64,000 nt of DNA. Source: Amoebophrya sp. A120 (Eukaryota > Sar > Dinophyceae > Syndiniales > Amoebophryaceae). Positions 45,601-56,382 of this stretch are shown here, one piece after another. Below the pieces are notes generated by a model, which was given only the letters and a program-made list of their open reading frames with translations, was not told the DNA's origin and did not search any database. The stretch covers positions 62,001-126,000 of the forward strand of contig CAJINV010000003.1 in the NCBI GenBank assembly GCA_905178155.1, written 5' to 3'. Positions within the stretch are counted from its first letter, which is position 1; each line of letters opens with the position of its first letter. A program made the translations under genes and the position numbers.

Positions 45601-48600
45601 AGGTTCACAAAAAACGCTAATAAACTCATGATAGCGTCGGGGAGCCTCTCACGAAAGAAAAGACGCACTTTTGTAAGTTCACAACTTCCCCACGCTATCA
45701 TGAGTTTATTAGCGTTTTTTGAGCCTTGGCATAAGTTTACATTCTCCGCGCGCTATCATGAGTTTATTAGCGTTTTTTTTTTGCGACCGTGCAAAAGTGC
45801 AGGACTTCGGCAAGAAATCTTTGGGTATTTTGCTGGTCCTCCCGAAAACGCTAATGGACGCCGGGTCGGAGCTCAAGCCTGCATTACAATCTGCCGAATT
45901 CCCCGTCAAATAAGGCAAAAGGCCGGCGACCTTGGTCGCGATTCTTTCGTGTGCCGAGAAGGGCGCGTCAGTCAGGCGTTGCGGAGCATGGAGCTCCAGG
46001 GCCTGGCTGTCCCATACGGGGCAGGCAAGGACTGCCCCGTCAAGCTGCTGTGGCGAGTGGGGCGCTTGTTTGATTGATATTGGCTAGCAATCTTTCGTCT
46101 GAACGGAAAGTAGCCGACTTGGCATGCAAAATCAAAAAAAAAATCGTTTGTTCGAACAAATCTCAAAACGCTAACGCTAATACTTTTTTGTTGGATAAGT
46201 AAAGCGTATTGTGAGGGCAAATTGTTGCTCCAGGGGGAAGACCCAGTAGCTCCTCCGCAACATGATGCGTCGAGTAGTAAAGCGGGAAATGATCAGGTGA
46301 CCACTACACCCGGTAGTAGTTCTACACTGCGTTCTGGCGAAATCAGCTCCGGAGGTGGTCGGTCGGCAGCAGAGCCCAGCTCGCGCCCTCTTCTTCCCGT
46401 CGTCGTGCCTTTCTTTCAGCAGAGCATGAGCCGGGATACTACCAATGTATTCGGGCGCCATGCTGCGGGGCCGCAGCAGGGGACTAAAAATAAACGCACA
46501 CTGGACATTCTCCCGGCGGCGATGCAATACCGACAGAAGGTGGCGCAACAAGTATTACTGTCCGGCGGTTCCAAGAACTACAACTACGGAGCGAATAAAC
46601 TTGTTTCCCCCCTGGCGGAGTTGGCGTTGAAGTACGACGACGCTGATGATGAAGCCGTTTCACCTTCTACGGCCAACACATGCGGAGTCAACACCACGGA
46701 AGCGCGCATTCGCGCCCTCGCGGAAAAACTCTTCGGCCACAAGAGTAGCTCTGGTGCGTCGATAATGCACTCTGGTGCGGCCGCGACGTCCTCCTCCCGC
46801 GGTGCCAGGAACATCGCCGCAAACCTGGACGACGACCGGAAAGAGGGTTTTGTGGAAGCTCCCGGCTTCGTGAACCTCCGTCGCGCGATGGAGGCCCGTG
46901 TGACAGCGAAGGGTGCTGGTGTCGCGAACTTCAAGACCGTGGAGCTCCAGCAGCCACAACAGGAAGCGGATCAAGTAGAACCTCCGCCGAAGTACGTCTA
47001 CTTCGGAGAGACGGCGCCGCGGTTCGGAGAGACGCCGCCCCGCCCGACGAAGACGTTTTACGGGCCGACGGGGGTATTTCGAAAGACGTTCGACGAGGCG
47101 GAAGTGCTCACGGAGCACCGCACGAAGCGGAAGATGTTCTTTTCGGACGCAGATATGGACCAGTACGAAGCGAGGTGGAAGCTTGAGGTTTCGAGTTCTG
47201 CGAGTCGCGGACAAAATCATCATCATCATCTAGGTGGAGTCAGATCCGCTGCAGCGACGCTCTTTGATGACGGAAGCAAAAAAGGTGTAGGAGCGCCGTC
47301 TTTCTTTATCGAGGACGACATGATCAACAACAATTCGCCGCTGTTTTCGGACGACTTTAGTAGAATCGGGGCGACACCGCCAGAAGCAGAAGAAGGCAGC
47401 TTTATTGCTGAAGAAGGCCGCAATGGCGCAGCACTGGCTGACAACATAAGTCTGACCTTGACGGGCGCCCTTCCGGGGGGAATGGAGGGGAGTAGTTTGT
47501 TCGCAGACAAGAACTTTGGTAGCGGTGCGGATGGTTCGGCCAGCTTGGCGGGCGACGTGGTGATGATGGACGTGGATGTGGTGTCAAGTGGTGCAGCGTC
47601 TTTGGGTCGTGCAGCAGGAGATGGCAACAACTACATCCAGGTCGGCGTAAGCGAGGAGTCCAAAATACAGCTTCCATGCAGTAGTAGTCCTACTCCAGCT
47701 AGCAGCAAGTCAAAGGGCACCGCGTCTGCTGTGTTTCAGGATTACGGTCTAGGTGCTACCCCGTTTGATGCGGATTTCGAAGGCAGTGAAGCCGCCGCTT
47801 CTTCAATGTTGTTTCCAACAACCACCGCTGCTGCGCGGGTCTTGCAAACTCCTTCCGTCTTTGACCACACGGCGGGGACGAACAATTTGCTCCACGAAAA
47901 TATTTTTACCGGTGCTACGCCTAGCGAAAATTATACCGGCGCAGCTGCAGTTTTTGATCCCGAAACAGCTGCGCAGCTCTCGTGCGTCCCACACGGCAAG
48001 TACGCTTTGGACTCCACTCGCGCGCCCTTTTCTGCGGAAGCGGACGATGTTGACGCGGAGAATTATGATGTCGACATGGCACCATTTCCTGCAGGAGGAG
48101 TCGACGAAAGCGATCCGTTTGACTTGCACCCGGTTTTGGACCTCGGCAAGAACAATCGTGAAGAAGTACAAGTAGAACTACCTCTGGACCACGAGCAGAA
48201 AAATCTTCGCACAACGCACGGCTTGTCCCTCGGTGGCCCGGCGACACCCGCAACGAAAATCGAGATTTCGCCGCTGGAGACGCGGCGGCTGGAGGAGGAA
48301 CTGCTGGAACAGTCGCCGTCCCCGCAGTCGAAGCGTCAGCGGCAGGAGGGTGGAGGTGCAGTAGTGGTCGAGCGCACTGAGCAGACGTTCTCACAGCAGA
48401 TGGAGGAGCTCGAGGAGAAGAGTAGTAAGCACTTGACGGCCGCAAATCCAAATGTAAATCAAGCGTCGGAAGAACAGCTCGCACTGGTGGATGCAGCAGG
48501 CGCAGCGGACGAGTTGTCCAATCGCTTGTCGTCGTGTACTTTTAACGTGGTGAGCCAAGAAGTCCTCGCGTCATCAAATGGGCAAGTGACAGAAACCGCG

Positions 48601-51002
48601 GTCGTGACAAAAATAACCGAAGACAATAGCCACACCACGTCCGCACAGCTGGTTACCGCTCCCTCGGGCAGCAGCAGCAGCAGCAGCTCGGAGGACGAGG
48701 TGCGCAAAGTCGACCGCGGAAATAAAAAACTCGATCAACTGCAAGAACGTGACGTCGCGCCGCGTTCCGAGGATTTGTTCCAAGACGAGTTTCTCTTCGG
48801 GGACGACGTGGGTGATGATGACGTGCAGAATTTCGAGGCCGTGGCGGATGATAATGAACCCGGTCGTTCCTCGCAGCAGCTCCCGTTCTTGCAGAGCAAC
48901 ATTCAGGCCGATGCTGCCACCGGACAGCTGGTGGAGCTCGTGTCGACCCCCGTGGCGGATAGTACAACTTCCGCGAAGAAGGTGAAGCCGCTGAAGATGA
49001 AGATGCGAAAAATGGCCGCGAAGAGGAACAAGGCCGGTAAGAAGCAGAGTGTGAAACTGCTGGACGATGACGACGACGAAGAGTATGCGGACGGCGCCGA
49101 GGACCTTGGTCAAAACAAATCCGCGGCTGGTAATATTAAGCAGGACCAGGTGGCGGTGACCCAGGAGCTGCTAACGGGCGTGTACACATCCTTGCTGGAC
49201 ACGCTGCTGCCAAACGAGTCGTCCCCGGAAAATTCCCCCACCGAGGACGGTGATAAGAAAGAAAAAAAGGCCGGCGGCGGACGAGATGTTGAATCCGTGG
49301 TAGGCGACAGTGCCGATCCGTTCGCCACTTTCGACGATAACTTCCTCGAAGATATCAACGGCCCAGCGGGTGCTGGCGAAGACGATTTTCTCCAAGAGGA
49401 CCATGATTTAATGGACGATTGTTCTCATCTACTTCCGGAGCAGGGTGCACCGGAGGGTGATGAAGATGATGTGCATCATCTCGATGTCGATGGTCTGCTC
49501 GGGGAGGAGGCTTTTTTGAAGAAGATGAATCAGGACGACGACATGAAGAAGTACAACAACAACAGTCGGTTGAAAGAACAAACAACTCCGGCCCCACGAC
49601 CAGGAATTCACGACGATGTCGAGGACTATGTGCACTTCAATAATGCGGCCGAATTGGAGGAGGAGGAGGAGGAGGATCTGCTGGAAGATGCGGGGAATGC
49701 CTTCGAGGAAAACGCGTTTACCAATGAGCAGGTGCGCGACCTCGTCGCCAAAGCAATGGATGACTTGTTTGCGGAGAAGCGGTATCCACTGCAAATTATA
49801 TCGATCTGGGTCTGGAAAAGGAAATTTGTGATGCTAGAACCATGTGCATAGAAATAAAAACACTTCCACCTTATGCAGGACAGCATGACAAGTTTGCACT
49901 ACGCTAACTCTTTCGCACACCACATGAGAAGCTGCGTTGTTGCATGACGAGAGAGGCTGCGACTTTTGTTGGAGGTCATGCAAAAGTACTTACAGTTTTC
50001 ACAGGGAAAATGTAAGAACGGCAATACAGTTTCCAACTTTCCAGTCTGAAATAACATATTTGCAATGCATAAGCGGGCTCTGGAGGCCAGCGAGGACGAG
50101 GCCAGCGAGGACGCGGAAGTGTTTATCAAAAGGAAACATCTCCCCCCCCATATCGAAAACGTATGTTTCCAAAAATTTGCGTTGCTGATTTGATACCACA
50201 AATCACGTCTGTCTTGCAAGAAGGCAACTCCACAAGCTCCGCAGCATTGTGCAGGCGGTTTGTCATGCTGATGGGCCTACAGCGTGGACGTTTCTCATGC
50301 TAGACGCCTAGGCCAAAACCTCTCGCCTTAGGCTTAGTATGGGCCTGCATCCCTCTCCAGCAAGACAGCCCTGATATGTGTACGCAAGTCCTGCGTCAGA
50401 AACTTCGTTTTGATATGGGGAGGGGGGTCTTTCCTTTTCATAGTGTTGCCCCGGATTTCCTTCCAGGACGTCCGCCAGGTATAGTAAAGTCGTAAGAGTA
50501 GGTATTAGTACTATGTCTGCAGAAGAGGGTGGTCTACGTTCTGCAGTGCTGGGCCTATCCTTAAGTATACATAGTAAAGAAGTGCTCAGCAAATTATACA
50601 TGTTGATCGTGCTTTTGCAGCAAGCATGATTCGCAGCTGAAATGAAGCTGGCTGCTCCTTGCATTCTTTCGCCGTTATGTGATGAAGATGATACTAGATA
50701 AAAATTTGTATTTGTAGTAGACTTCTAAGCAGGAACAGGCTACGAATAAATCACCTGCTTGTGCGTCAACATCAAAAATGAAAATTCAATCACTTCGAAA
50801 ATCGCAGCGCATCGCAGATGAGCTGACCACGGCGATGTGCTTTCTGGGTTGCTTGATGGTGTGCAACGTGACCAGTGCGGTGCGCGTGAGCCAGAGTGGC
50901 GATGACTTTCTGATTGAGAAGAACATCCCGGGCAACCTAGCAGCCATGATCGCGGAAAACGGATACGAAGGGGATGGCGTTGCGGCGGAGAAATTGCATT
51001 GA
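42682..51002 (+). CDS. Condensin kleisin subunit, CAP-H/Barren-like, eight exons
   Basis: Exons: 42682-42820, 43172-43414, 43755-43975, 44982-45076, 46203-49782, 50077-50123, 50448-50478, 50733-51002; 4626 bases, 1541 residues, phases consistent. The N-terminal kleisin region is RVTSKNAFALSLLERLSEAL then EGAYLLEAATKLYGHRVDSV, matching the Barren pattern of a helical domain that binds SMC2. The last exon, LTTAMCFLGCLMVCNVTSAV then SGDDFLIEKN, matches the C-terminal winged helix that binds SMC4. The middle is long, acidic and disordered, about double the usual CAP-H length. Introns 42821-43171, 43415-43754 and 50479-50732 are GT-AG; the other four are introners F, G, A10 and B5. CAP-H2 is an alternative from the N-terminal part. 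Confidence 0.75.
42904..43610. repeat. Dispersed non-coding repeat in kleisin introns (shared with 59140-59790)
   Basis: GGAATTCCTCGTTTCGCT and TGTCTGGACCTCTGA occur at about 42924-42995 here, and again at 59460-59540 and 59731-59790. TTTAACCCTCTTGC plus AATCACCATCTTTCG occur at about 43524-43599 here and 59156-59219. These lie in introns of two unrelated genes. Confidence 0.75.
43976..44976. mobile_element. Introner F in the kleisin gene, ~1.0 kb
   Basis: Inverted ends share AATAAACGCCCC / GGGGCGTTTATT, about 10 bases in from each edge. Flanks CAGTA (43971-43975) / GAGTA (44977-44981) form an imperfect 5-bp duplication. Excision keeping one copy gives GEDPVAPHDDASSSK. The interior is strongly GC-rich. 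The exact edge is uncertain by a few bases. Confidence 0.8.
45077..46197. mobile_element. Introner G in the kleisin gene, 1121 bp
   Basis: TIRs TATTCAACAAAAAAACATTA and TACTTTTTTGTTGGATA, extending inward through TTAGCGTTAGCGTTTTGA and its complement. Duplication AGTAA at 45072-45076 and 46198-46202. TAT...ATA ends as in families A-E. Carries an inverted 58-bp array. Confidence 0.9.
45492..45780. repeat. 58-bp array with three direct and two inverted units inside introner G
   Basis: CGCTAATAAACTCATGATAG recurs with period 58 (starts about 45499, 45557, 45615). Its complement CTATCATGAGTTTATTAGCG then appears twice, also 58 bp apart (about 45694, 45752). A large stem-loop could form around 45665. 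Further ACGCTAA motifs lie at both ends of the element. Confidence 0.85.
49783..50071. mobile_element. Introner A10 in the kleisin gene
   Basis: 289 bp, diverged family A (TATCCACTGCAAATTATA, GGGTCTGGAAAAGG; right end TTTGCAATGCATA). Duplication AGCGG at 49778-49782 and 50072-50076. Excision gives FAEKRALEASED. Confidence 0.9.
50124..50442. mobile_element. Introner B5 in the kleisin gene
   Basis: 319 bp. TATCAAAAGGAAACATCTCC left, GATATGGGGAGGGGGG right. Duplication GTGTT at 50119-50123 and 50443-50447. Excision gives DAEVLPRISFQD. Confidence 0.92.
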
Positions 51003-52691
51003 GTGTTACTGCTTGCTGTTTTATTTTTTATTTTCGATGCACCGGTCTCTTGGTGGCAGTGGCACGGACATGGAGTCAACATCTAGATCTACTACTTTTA
51101 TTCCGGTACTTACACAAGAACTCTGGAGTTGATTTGACTTCGTTCCCGACATCCGCCGTTTCTTTGCGAGCAGCGGACAAGACCTTCCAACCCCTTCTGG
51201 CGTTTCAATGTTGAAGGTAGCGAAGACTCGTTGGAGCGCTTTCGCCTTCCGATACTGGACCTGTGCAACTGCTCCACTTTTATTTTGAATTTTTTGAAAT
51301 GATGAAGTACTAGAACACCAACAAAATGCACTACACGACTCGTGAAAAAGTCCAAAGACCACGAGACTGGTATTATAACGCAGTTGTTTCTAGCATACTG
51401 GTCTAGCATAGAAAAAAGGTATTCAAGATGAAGCCGTCATCTAGTTTTGAGTTTCATAATTAATCAAAACTACGCTTAGAACCGTCTCCTGTATGATCTC
51501 TCGCTCTGCGCGGTTTTACTTGTATACATAAAACCTGTCTCACGCTTTTTTGCAGAATGGTCAGGCACATGAAATGAACGCCTTCGCATATGGAATTTTC
51601 GTTGCTCATGCAGACACAGATGCCACAAAAAGCGATGCAGTTTCAAATGAGTTTTGGCCTAATTAGAGCGGTAGTGGCGAAAAAATGGACTCGGGGCTCG
51701 TCAGAGACCTCGGCGGTCGATATCATTTTTCCCATAACCGAAGCTAAGCGTTAGAAAAATGCGCGAGGTTGTATTCGCGGCTTGTGGAGTCTGGTGTTAT
51801 CTTGTTAGCGTGAAGCTGCAAAAATTAGAAAATCAGGGATCGGACGTAAAAAGAAGAGAGAAAAACTACGGCTCCATCTTCATGCGAGGAATCGCTCAGC
51901 ATCAGCACTAGTTCATCGGAAAGAACGCACTTGAATGAACTACGCAAAACCAAAAAATAAAGAAAGTCGCCGTGCGGTGTGGCAACAACAGAATAGAGAT
52001 CTGCGATCTTGTCTTCAAAAATGTGGCAGATTCGGTAAACACAATAATAATGATCGGTCTTGTGACGCCGGACCAAATTGAAGATGAGGCTCCAAAGAAA
52101 TTTGCTCCGCGTCGATCCAGATCGGTGTGAAAGCCAAAGCGCATGGAAAATAAATCAAGTCCAAATCTCAACAGTCATTCATCGAAACGAAATCTGGACG
52201 GTCCGACCATTGCGGTCACACTCGGTACAAACGATCAGCAGTTTTTCATGGGCCGTGTGTAGGATAATGACCTTTAAGCAAAATATGATGATCATGATTT
52301 AGATTTCTGTGCAAGCATCTGGTGACTAAAACATGAACAACAGGCCCCTGATTATCCTAGCGATTTTTAGCCTCCTGGTAGTCAAGCTTTGAACCAAGAA
52401 AGTTTTGAACCAAGAAAAATCTCAATCTTCTTCGAAGAAACGTAAAAAAGGAGTAAGTACCAATCGAGTAAAGGAATAAAAGTACAAAAAGTTGTATTAA
52501 AGTCCCCATTTATAATTTTTATAGTGCCGCTTTTTTGTCCCCGCGTTGGCGGTTTTTGACGAGTCAGAGTAGACCCCAGAGAAGTATTAAGTAATGATTC
52601 CGATTCCTCTATTGATTTGTAAAAGCGACTTTGAGCAGTCAGTTTTTGTGTTGAAGTTAGCACGAGATTGACCCAGATCCGGAAAGTCAAA
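51003..52691. other. Intergenic, 1.7 kb, nothing firmly recognised
   Basis: AT-rich, with GATC-containing stretches at 52060-52140 resembling the region near 40500. No ORF with coding character on either strand. Confidence 0.55.
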
Positions 52692-54653
52692 ATGTGGCGC
52701 GTTCTCACTAAACTCCTGCCTGTGGCGTTACCTGCCGCGGCGCTTGGTCCCTGGCAGGACCCAAACTTGCCCGACCTGTGGGCCAAGATGGTGGTAGCGT
52801 CGGAAGTTTGTCCGGGCGATGTCGCAGCAGCAGCGCCGACCGCAGCAGCGCAGATGGGCGAGATACTGGGCCCCGCCAGGGTCCACGAGAACGCGTGGAG
52901 GGTAGACAACAAGCGGGAAGTGGCACAAGAAGGGGACAGGACTGCAGAGTTTTGCAACGACATGGCGGTTGAGATTGCAGAGACAGCCAGCACAGGATTT
53001 TACGAAGCATCATTGGGCCCAATATTTTTGCGAGAGCTGCAAGCAGTACGCCTTGCATGCGGGGGGCCGCGCGCCTCGCGTGCCGACGATTACAAGGTGA
53101 GATTGCAGGACAGGCTTGGGCTCGGCCCCGAAATGTACGAGGAAGCCGATACTGAAGCGGAAAGAATCAACGCCCACTACTGGTCGCGTGACGAAAGGCA
53201 ACTCGGCCTTAGCTGCGGCCGAGAAGAGCCGAGCGTGTTCCGAAGAGTCGCGGCGCTGGTCAAGTCACGTCGGTCCTCCCCCACCCGTGCCGCTCGGCCG
53301 GAACAGTCTCTTGGTACCGGTCAACAGTCTCCCAGTGTCCCTACACAGAGCTTGCCGAAACAAGTAGAACCGCATGCACGGGTGTCTCGTGTCGCTCCGC
53401 GGAGAGTGACTGGCGTTCCACACGTTGTTGGCGGAGCACCTACAACTTCGTTGGGCCATGGTGCGAGATCGAGGTGGAGGTCCCGAACGCCGCGTCGCGT
53501 TGCCGGTCACCGACAGGCCTCCGGTGCCCCTTCACCGCCATCTGCGCGTTCTACTATTGTTCCTACTGCACCACGGGCAAGTAGTGCTGGGCCTGGGCGA
53601 CCCCCTCTGTCCGATGGTTCCGTGGTTGTCCAAGATGTCCCCGCAGACGGAAACTGCGCTCTTCATGCGATCTCGTTGCAGCTCCCGGATGTGCCAAGCG
53701 CAAGCACACTGCGCGGAGACTTGGCCACGGTGATCCGCAATATGAACGACACCTCTGCGAGTCAATTTTTCGGAGACAAGATGGGCATTCACACCGCCGC
53801 CGAATTCCGAGACACGCGCATCACAGATATACTAGATCAGCGGAACGAGACTTCCTTGTACCAACGGGAAGCCATATGCAGACATATCGATACGTACCAT
53901 CTCGATTATCAAACACAACGCGCGTGCAAACCTGAAGAAGACCTTCCGCAGTGGTTCGAGCAAAATGATTTCTTCAACTTCATCGCCAACTACATCGAAT
54001 TGGAGATAAGTGACAGATCTTTCGCGTTTCTGGACGTGTGGGAAGTTGAGATAGTAGCTAATTTGTTACACCGCAGAATCCATGTGTACGAGCTGAAAGA
54101 GCCGGGTGTGCGTCTGTACAGTGGAAGGGAGCTAGAGCGCGGGCAGCTCGATTGTGTCGCGGAACTTAACGAGCACGGCGATGCTGAGGCAGCTAGGGCA
54201 AAGCCGATCGATTTGCTCTTTGTCGGAGGCCATTACATGGCGCTGCGCAATCCCAATGATTACCCTGCAGTGACTAGTAATCCCTTGGTGCAGGGACAAC
54301 AACCTCCAAGTCCCGCAGTGCAGCCGAGTAGACCACGTGATAGTGCAACTACATCACAGTCAACAATAAGGGCACAGGAAATAGCCGAAAAAGTTGCCCT
54401 CGACCGCCGTTTTAAAAAACAGTTCTTAGATATGATCTCCGGAAAGCTTTGGATCCGGCACGACCCCCCCAGAGGTGCAGAACAACTATGGGGGGTAGGA
54501 CGATACTACCCGCAAGGGGACGCCACCAGAATTTTCGAAGTAACAGAGAGGGGCGTTTACGTTTCGGGCGGACAGCGCAAACGGACACTGAAAGTGTTGG
54601 GGGAGTGGTTCACCTTCGACAACAATGGACGCTGGCACCGCATGAAACGTTGA
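52692..54653 (+). CDS. OTU-domain cysteine protease with N-terminal signal sequence
   Basis: Intronless, 653 residues. The OTU core is VQDVPADGNCALHAISLQL with Asp319 and the nucleophile Cys322, followed by SYQRE-type residues (TSLYQREAICRHIDTYHL) and the terminal His in FVGGHYMAL (about 514). OTU enzymes remove ubiquitin or related modifiers. The first ~20 residues (MWRVLTKLLPVALPAAALG) look like a signal peptide, unusual for a deubiquitinase. About 200 residues between the signal and the OTU core are Arg/Ser/Pro-rich and disordered. A basic C-terminal region follows. Start chosen at the ATG giving this leader. No introns. Confidence 0.82.
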   Translation: MWRVLTKLLPVALPAAALGPWQDPNLPDLWAKMVVASEVCPGDVAAAAPTAAAQMGEILGPARVHENAWRVDNKREVAQEGDRTAEFCNDMAVEIAETASTGFYEASLGPIFLRELQAVRLACGGPRASRADDYKVRLQDRLGLGPEMYEEADTEAERINAHYWSRDERQLGLSCGREEPSVFRRVAALVKSRRSSPTRAARPEQSLGTGQQSPSVPTQSLPKQVEPHARVSRVAPRRVTGVPHVVGGAPTTSLGHGARSRWRSRTPRRVAGHRQASGAPSPPSARSTIVPTAPRASSAGPGRPPLSDGSVVVQDVPADGNCALHAISLQLPDVPSASTLRGDLATVIRNMNDTSASQFFGDKMGIHTAAEFRDTRITDILDQRNETSLYQREAICRHIDTYHLDYQTQRACKPEEDLPQWFEQNDFFNFIANYIELEISDRSFAFLDVWEVEIVANLLHRRIHVYELKEPGVRLYSGRELERGQLDCVAELNEHGDAEAARAKPIDLLFVGGHYMALRNPNDYPAVTSNPLVQGQQPPSPAVQPSRPRDSATTSQSTIRAQEIAEKVALDRRFKKQFLDMISGKLWIRHDPPRGAEQLWGVGRYYPQGDATRIFEVTERGVYVSGGQRKRTLKVLGEWFTFDNNGRWHRMKR

Positions 54654-56382
54654 TCGCTCTTGTTAATACAAGAGTCGTATAGAAGTATACGTCGTTCCGC
54701 TCAAAACGGAGAAGACAAAGTGGACAAGGCGAACGAACTGGATTGAATGAAATGGATAAAAAACTTTTATATGATACAGGAGGAAGGAGGCGCGTGAGAA
54801 GGCGAGACCAGAACAACACAGGCATGTTGATCAGTAGAGATCATGTAGTCACTCATCTCCGCTGGCTTGTGGTTGTGCCTGCTACTTCGATAGTGGTAGT
54901 AAGTACTTCCACAGCACCAGCTGCAGCAGGGGAGAAGACCTAAGAGAGCGTCACGAGTTCGTACAGGATTTTTACAGATAAAAACCATAACGCATAAAGT
55001 AGGAACAAATTACTTACTTAAGTAGTTCTTCCACAGTTTCTTTCTAGCTCTTTATATTTCAATGCGAAATCATGATTCTACTGTTGGAGTACAAATAGAG
55101 TAGTAAGTAAAACAGCCATGATCCTCTTGAACCTACAGGTTGAGTACAAGTAGAGTATCAAGTAAATATGCGATAGAGCAAAAACTGCATGGCACATGCA
55201 AAGCTGCTGATATTGCACAAGAGTCGGACCCCTGTCGGTGCGGGGGCACCGGCGTGAGACTAGAAAAGAGTAGACTTCTACCTGAGGGACCGCTCCGGTC
55301 GTTGAGGTAGTAGAAGTAAAACTAAAACTAAAACAGTCATCAGACGGTAGAGACGACAAAAAAACAAAAAGATGAAGAAGAATACAGAGTAAAGAGCCCG
55401 AATGTTGTTGTTGACTGAAAGCGTGCAGTAGAGAGCTAGCTGACAGCAACACCAACAGGGAAGTATTTATTTAGGCATTACATTGTTGAAATAGAAATTC
55501 AGTATCACTTGGAACTTACCCCCCTACCCCATACAAGAAGCCTGAATTGGTTCTATTTTTGGAACAACAGGCATATAATTACAGGTGGAGAAGAACAATA
55601 CCTCTATAGAAATTGTTACGCACAACTCTACGAGCAGCGCCTCCACCGGTATTAAACTCAAGCAAAAGGATGACATTGCCTCTGTCGTGGACCTTTTTGC
55701 GCAAAGAATTTCGGCGCTAGGTCCTCGCGTTTTTCTGAATCAGTACCTTGGTCCCACCAACTACGCTGTCGCTACGAAGCTGGACTCCACCCCGGCGTTG
55801 CAGTGAGCGTGGTTTACCTAGTTCTGATTCATCTCACAGCGGTTTTTTGTACCCGCCCAAAGACCAGCACCAGCACACGTGTATGATTTAGAAAGGAGGA
55901 ACCCGAGTATAGTACAAATGTCTACTGTTGCAGTTGCAGCAGTCTGTATGGCTGCTTGATTCATTTGGAAAAGCTGTTCGCGCTCCTCCCGTTCGTACAA
56001 CATTACACGGATCTTCATCTTCGGCGCTGTTGTGGTTCTGAAGCGGGTTCGGCGTTTCGTTTTCCTACCGGTGTTGTTTTTCGTCGTTTTCGACCACTAA
56101 GTATTTGTATTTGTTGTGGATCTGCGTTTTCAACACGTCGTTCAAGTTCGAGAACTGACTCGAGAAATGTCATCACCATTCCAATAGAGTCGTCTCTCAA
56201 AAATGCGTACGTCGTTGTACTGAGATCCCAAAACTCTTTATACAACAATCTTTGCTCCTCTTGTCTTTCTGATACTAAGTCCTTATCAGTCTCCGAAAAT
56301 CTTCACATCATGGTGAACGACGACTCGTTGTGCCCAAACACAAACTGCCCGTCGGTAGTACTAGAAGTGCGAGAAAATAAGC
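54654..56382. other. Intergenic, with one possible orphan exon
   Basis: An open stretch 55585-55806 preceded by an acceptor-like ATTACAG reads VVDLFAQRISALGPRVFLNQ, but no partner exon or start codon could be found. The rest shows nothing recognisable. Confidence 0.45.

Larger units (their letters stand above)
43940..46286 (+). repeat. Coding tandem repeat of ~22 residues, three copies, split by two introners
   Basis: The peptide EGKLLLQGEDPVAP + (x)HDASSSK is encoded three times: copy 1 starts at 43940 and is interrupted after GEDPV by introner F, finishing at 44982; copy 2 starts near 45012 and is interrupted in SSSK by introner G; copy 3 starts at 46213 after ...AYC. Once both introners are removed the three units read in one frame. 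Confidence 0.85.

Noticed and set aside
45492-45780. CRISPR array from the regular 58-bp spacing
   Set aside because: Units are full-length tandem copies that invert halfway, without spacers, in a eukaryotic intron.
46222-49851. Long ORF as a separate gene starting near 46222
   Set aside because: No ATG at its start; it continues the repeat unit and phase of the kleisin exons, and the winged-helix end follows it.
50778-51002. 74-residue secreted protein
   Set aside because: The hydrophobic stretch aligns better with the kleisin C-terminal winged helix, and the frame extends upstream to an acceptor at 50732.
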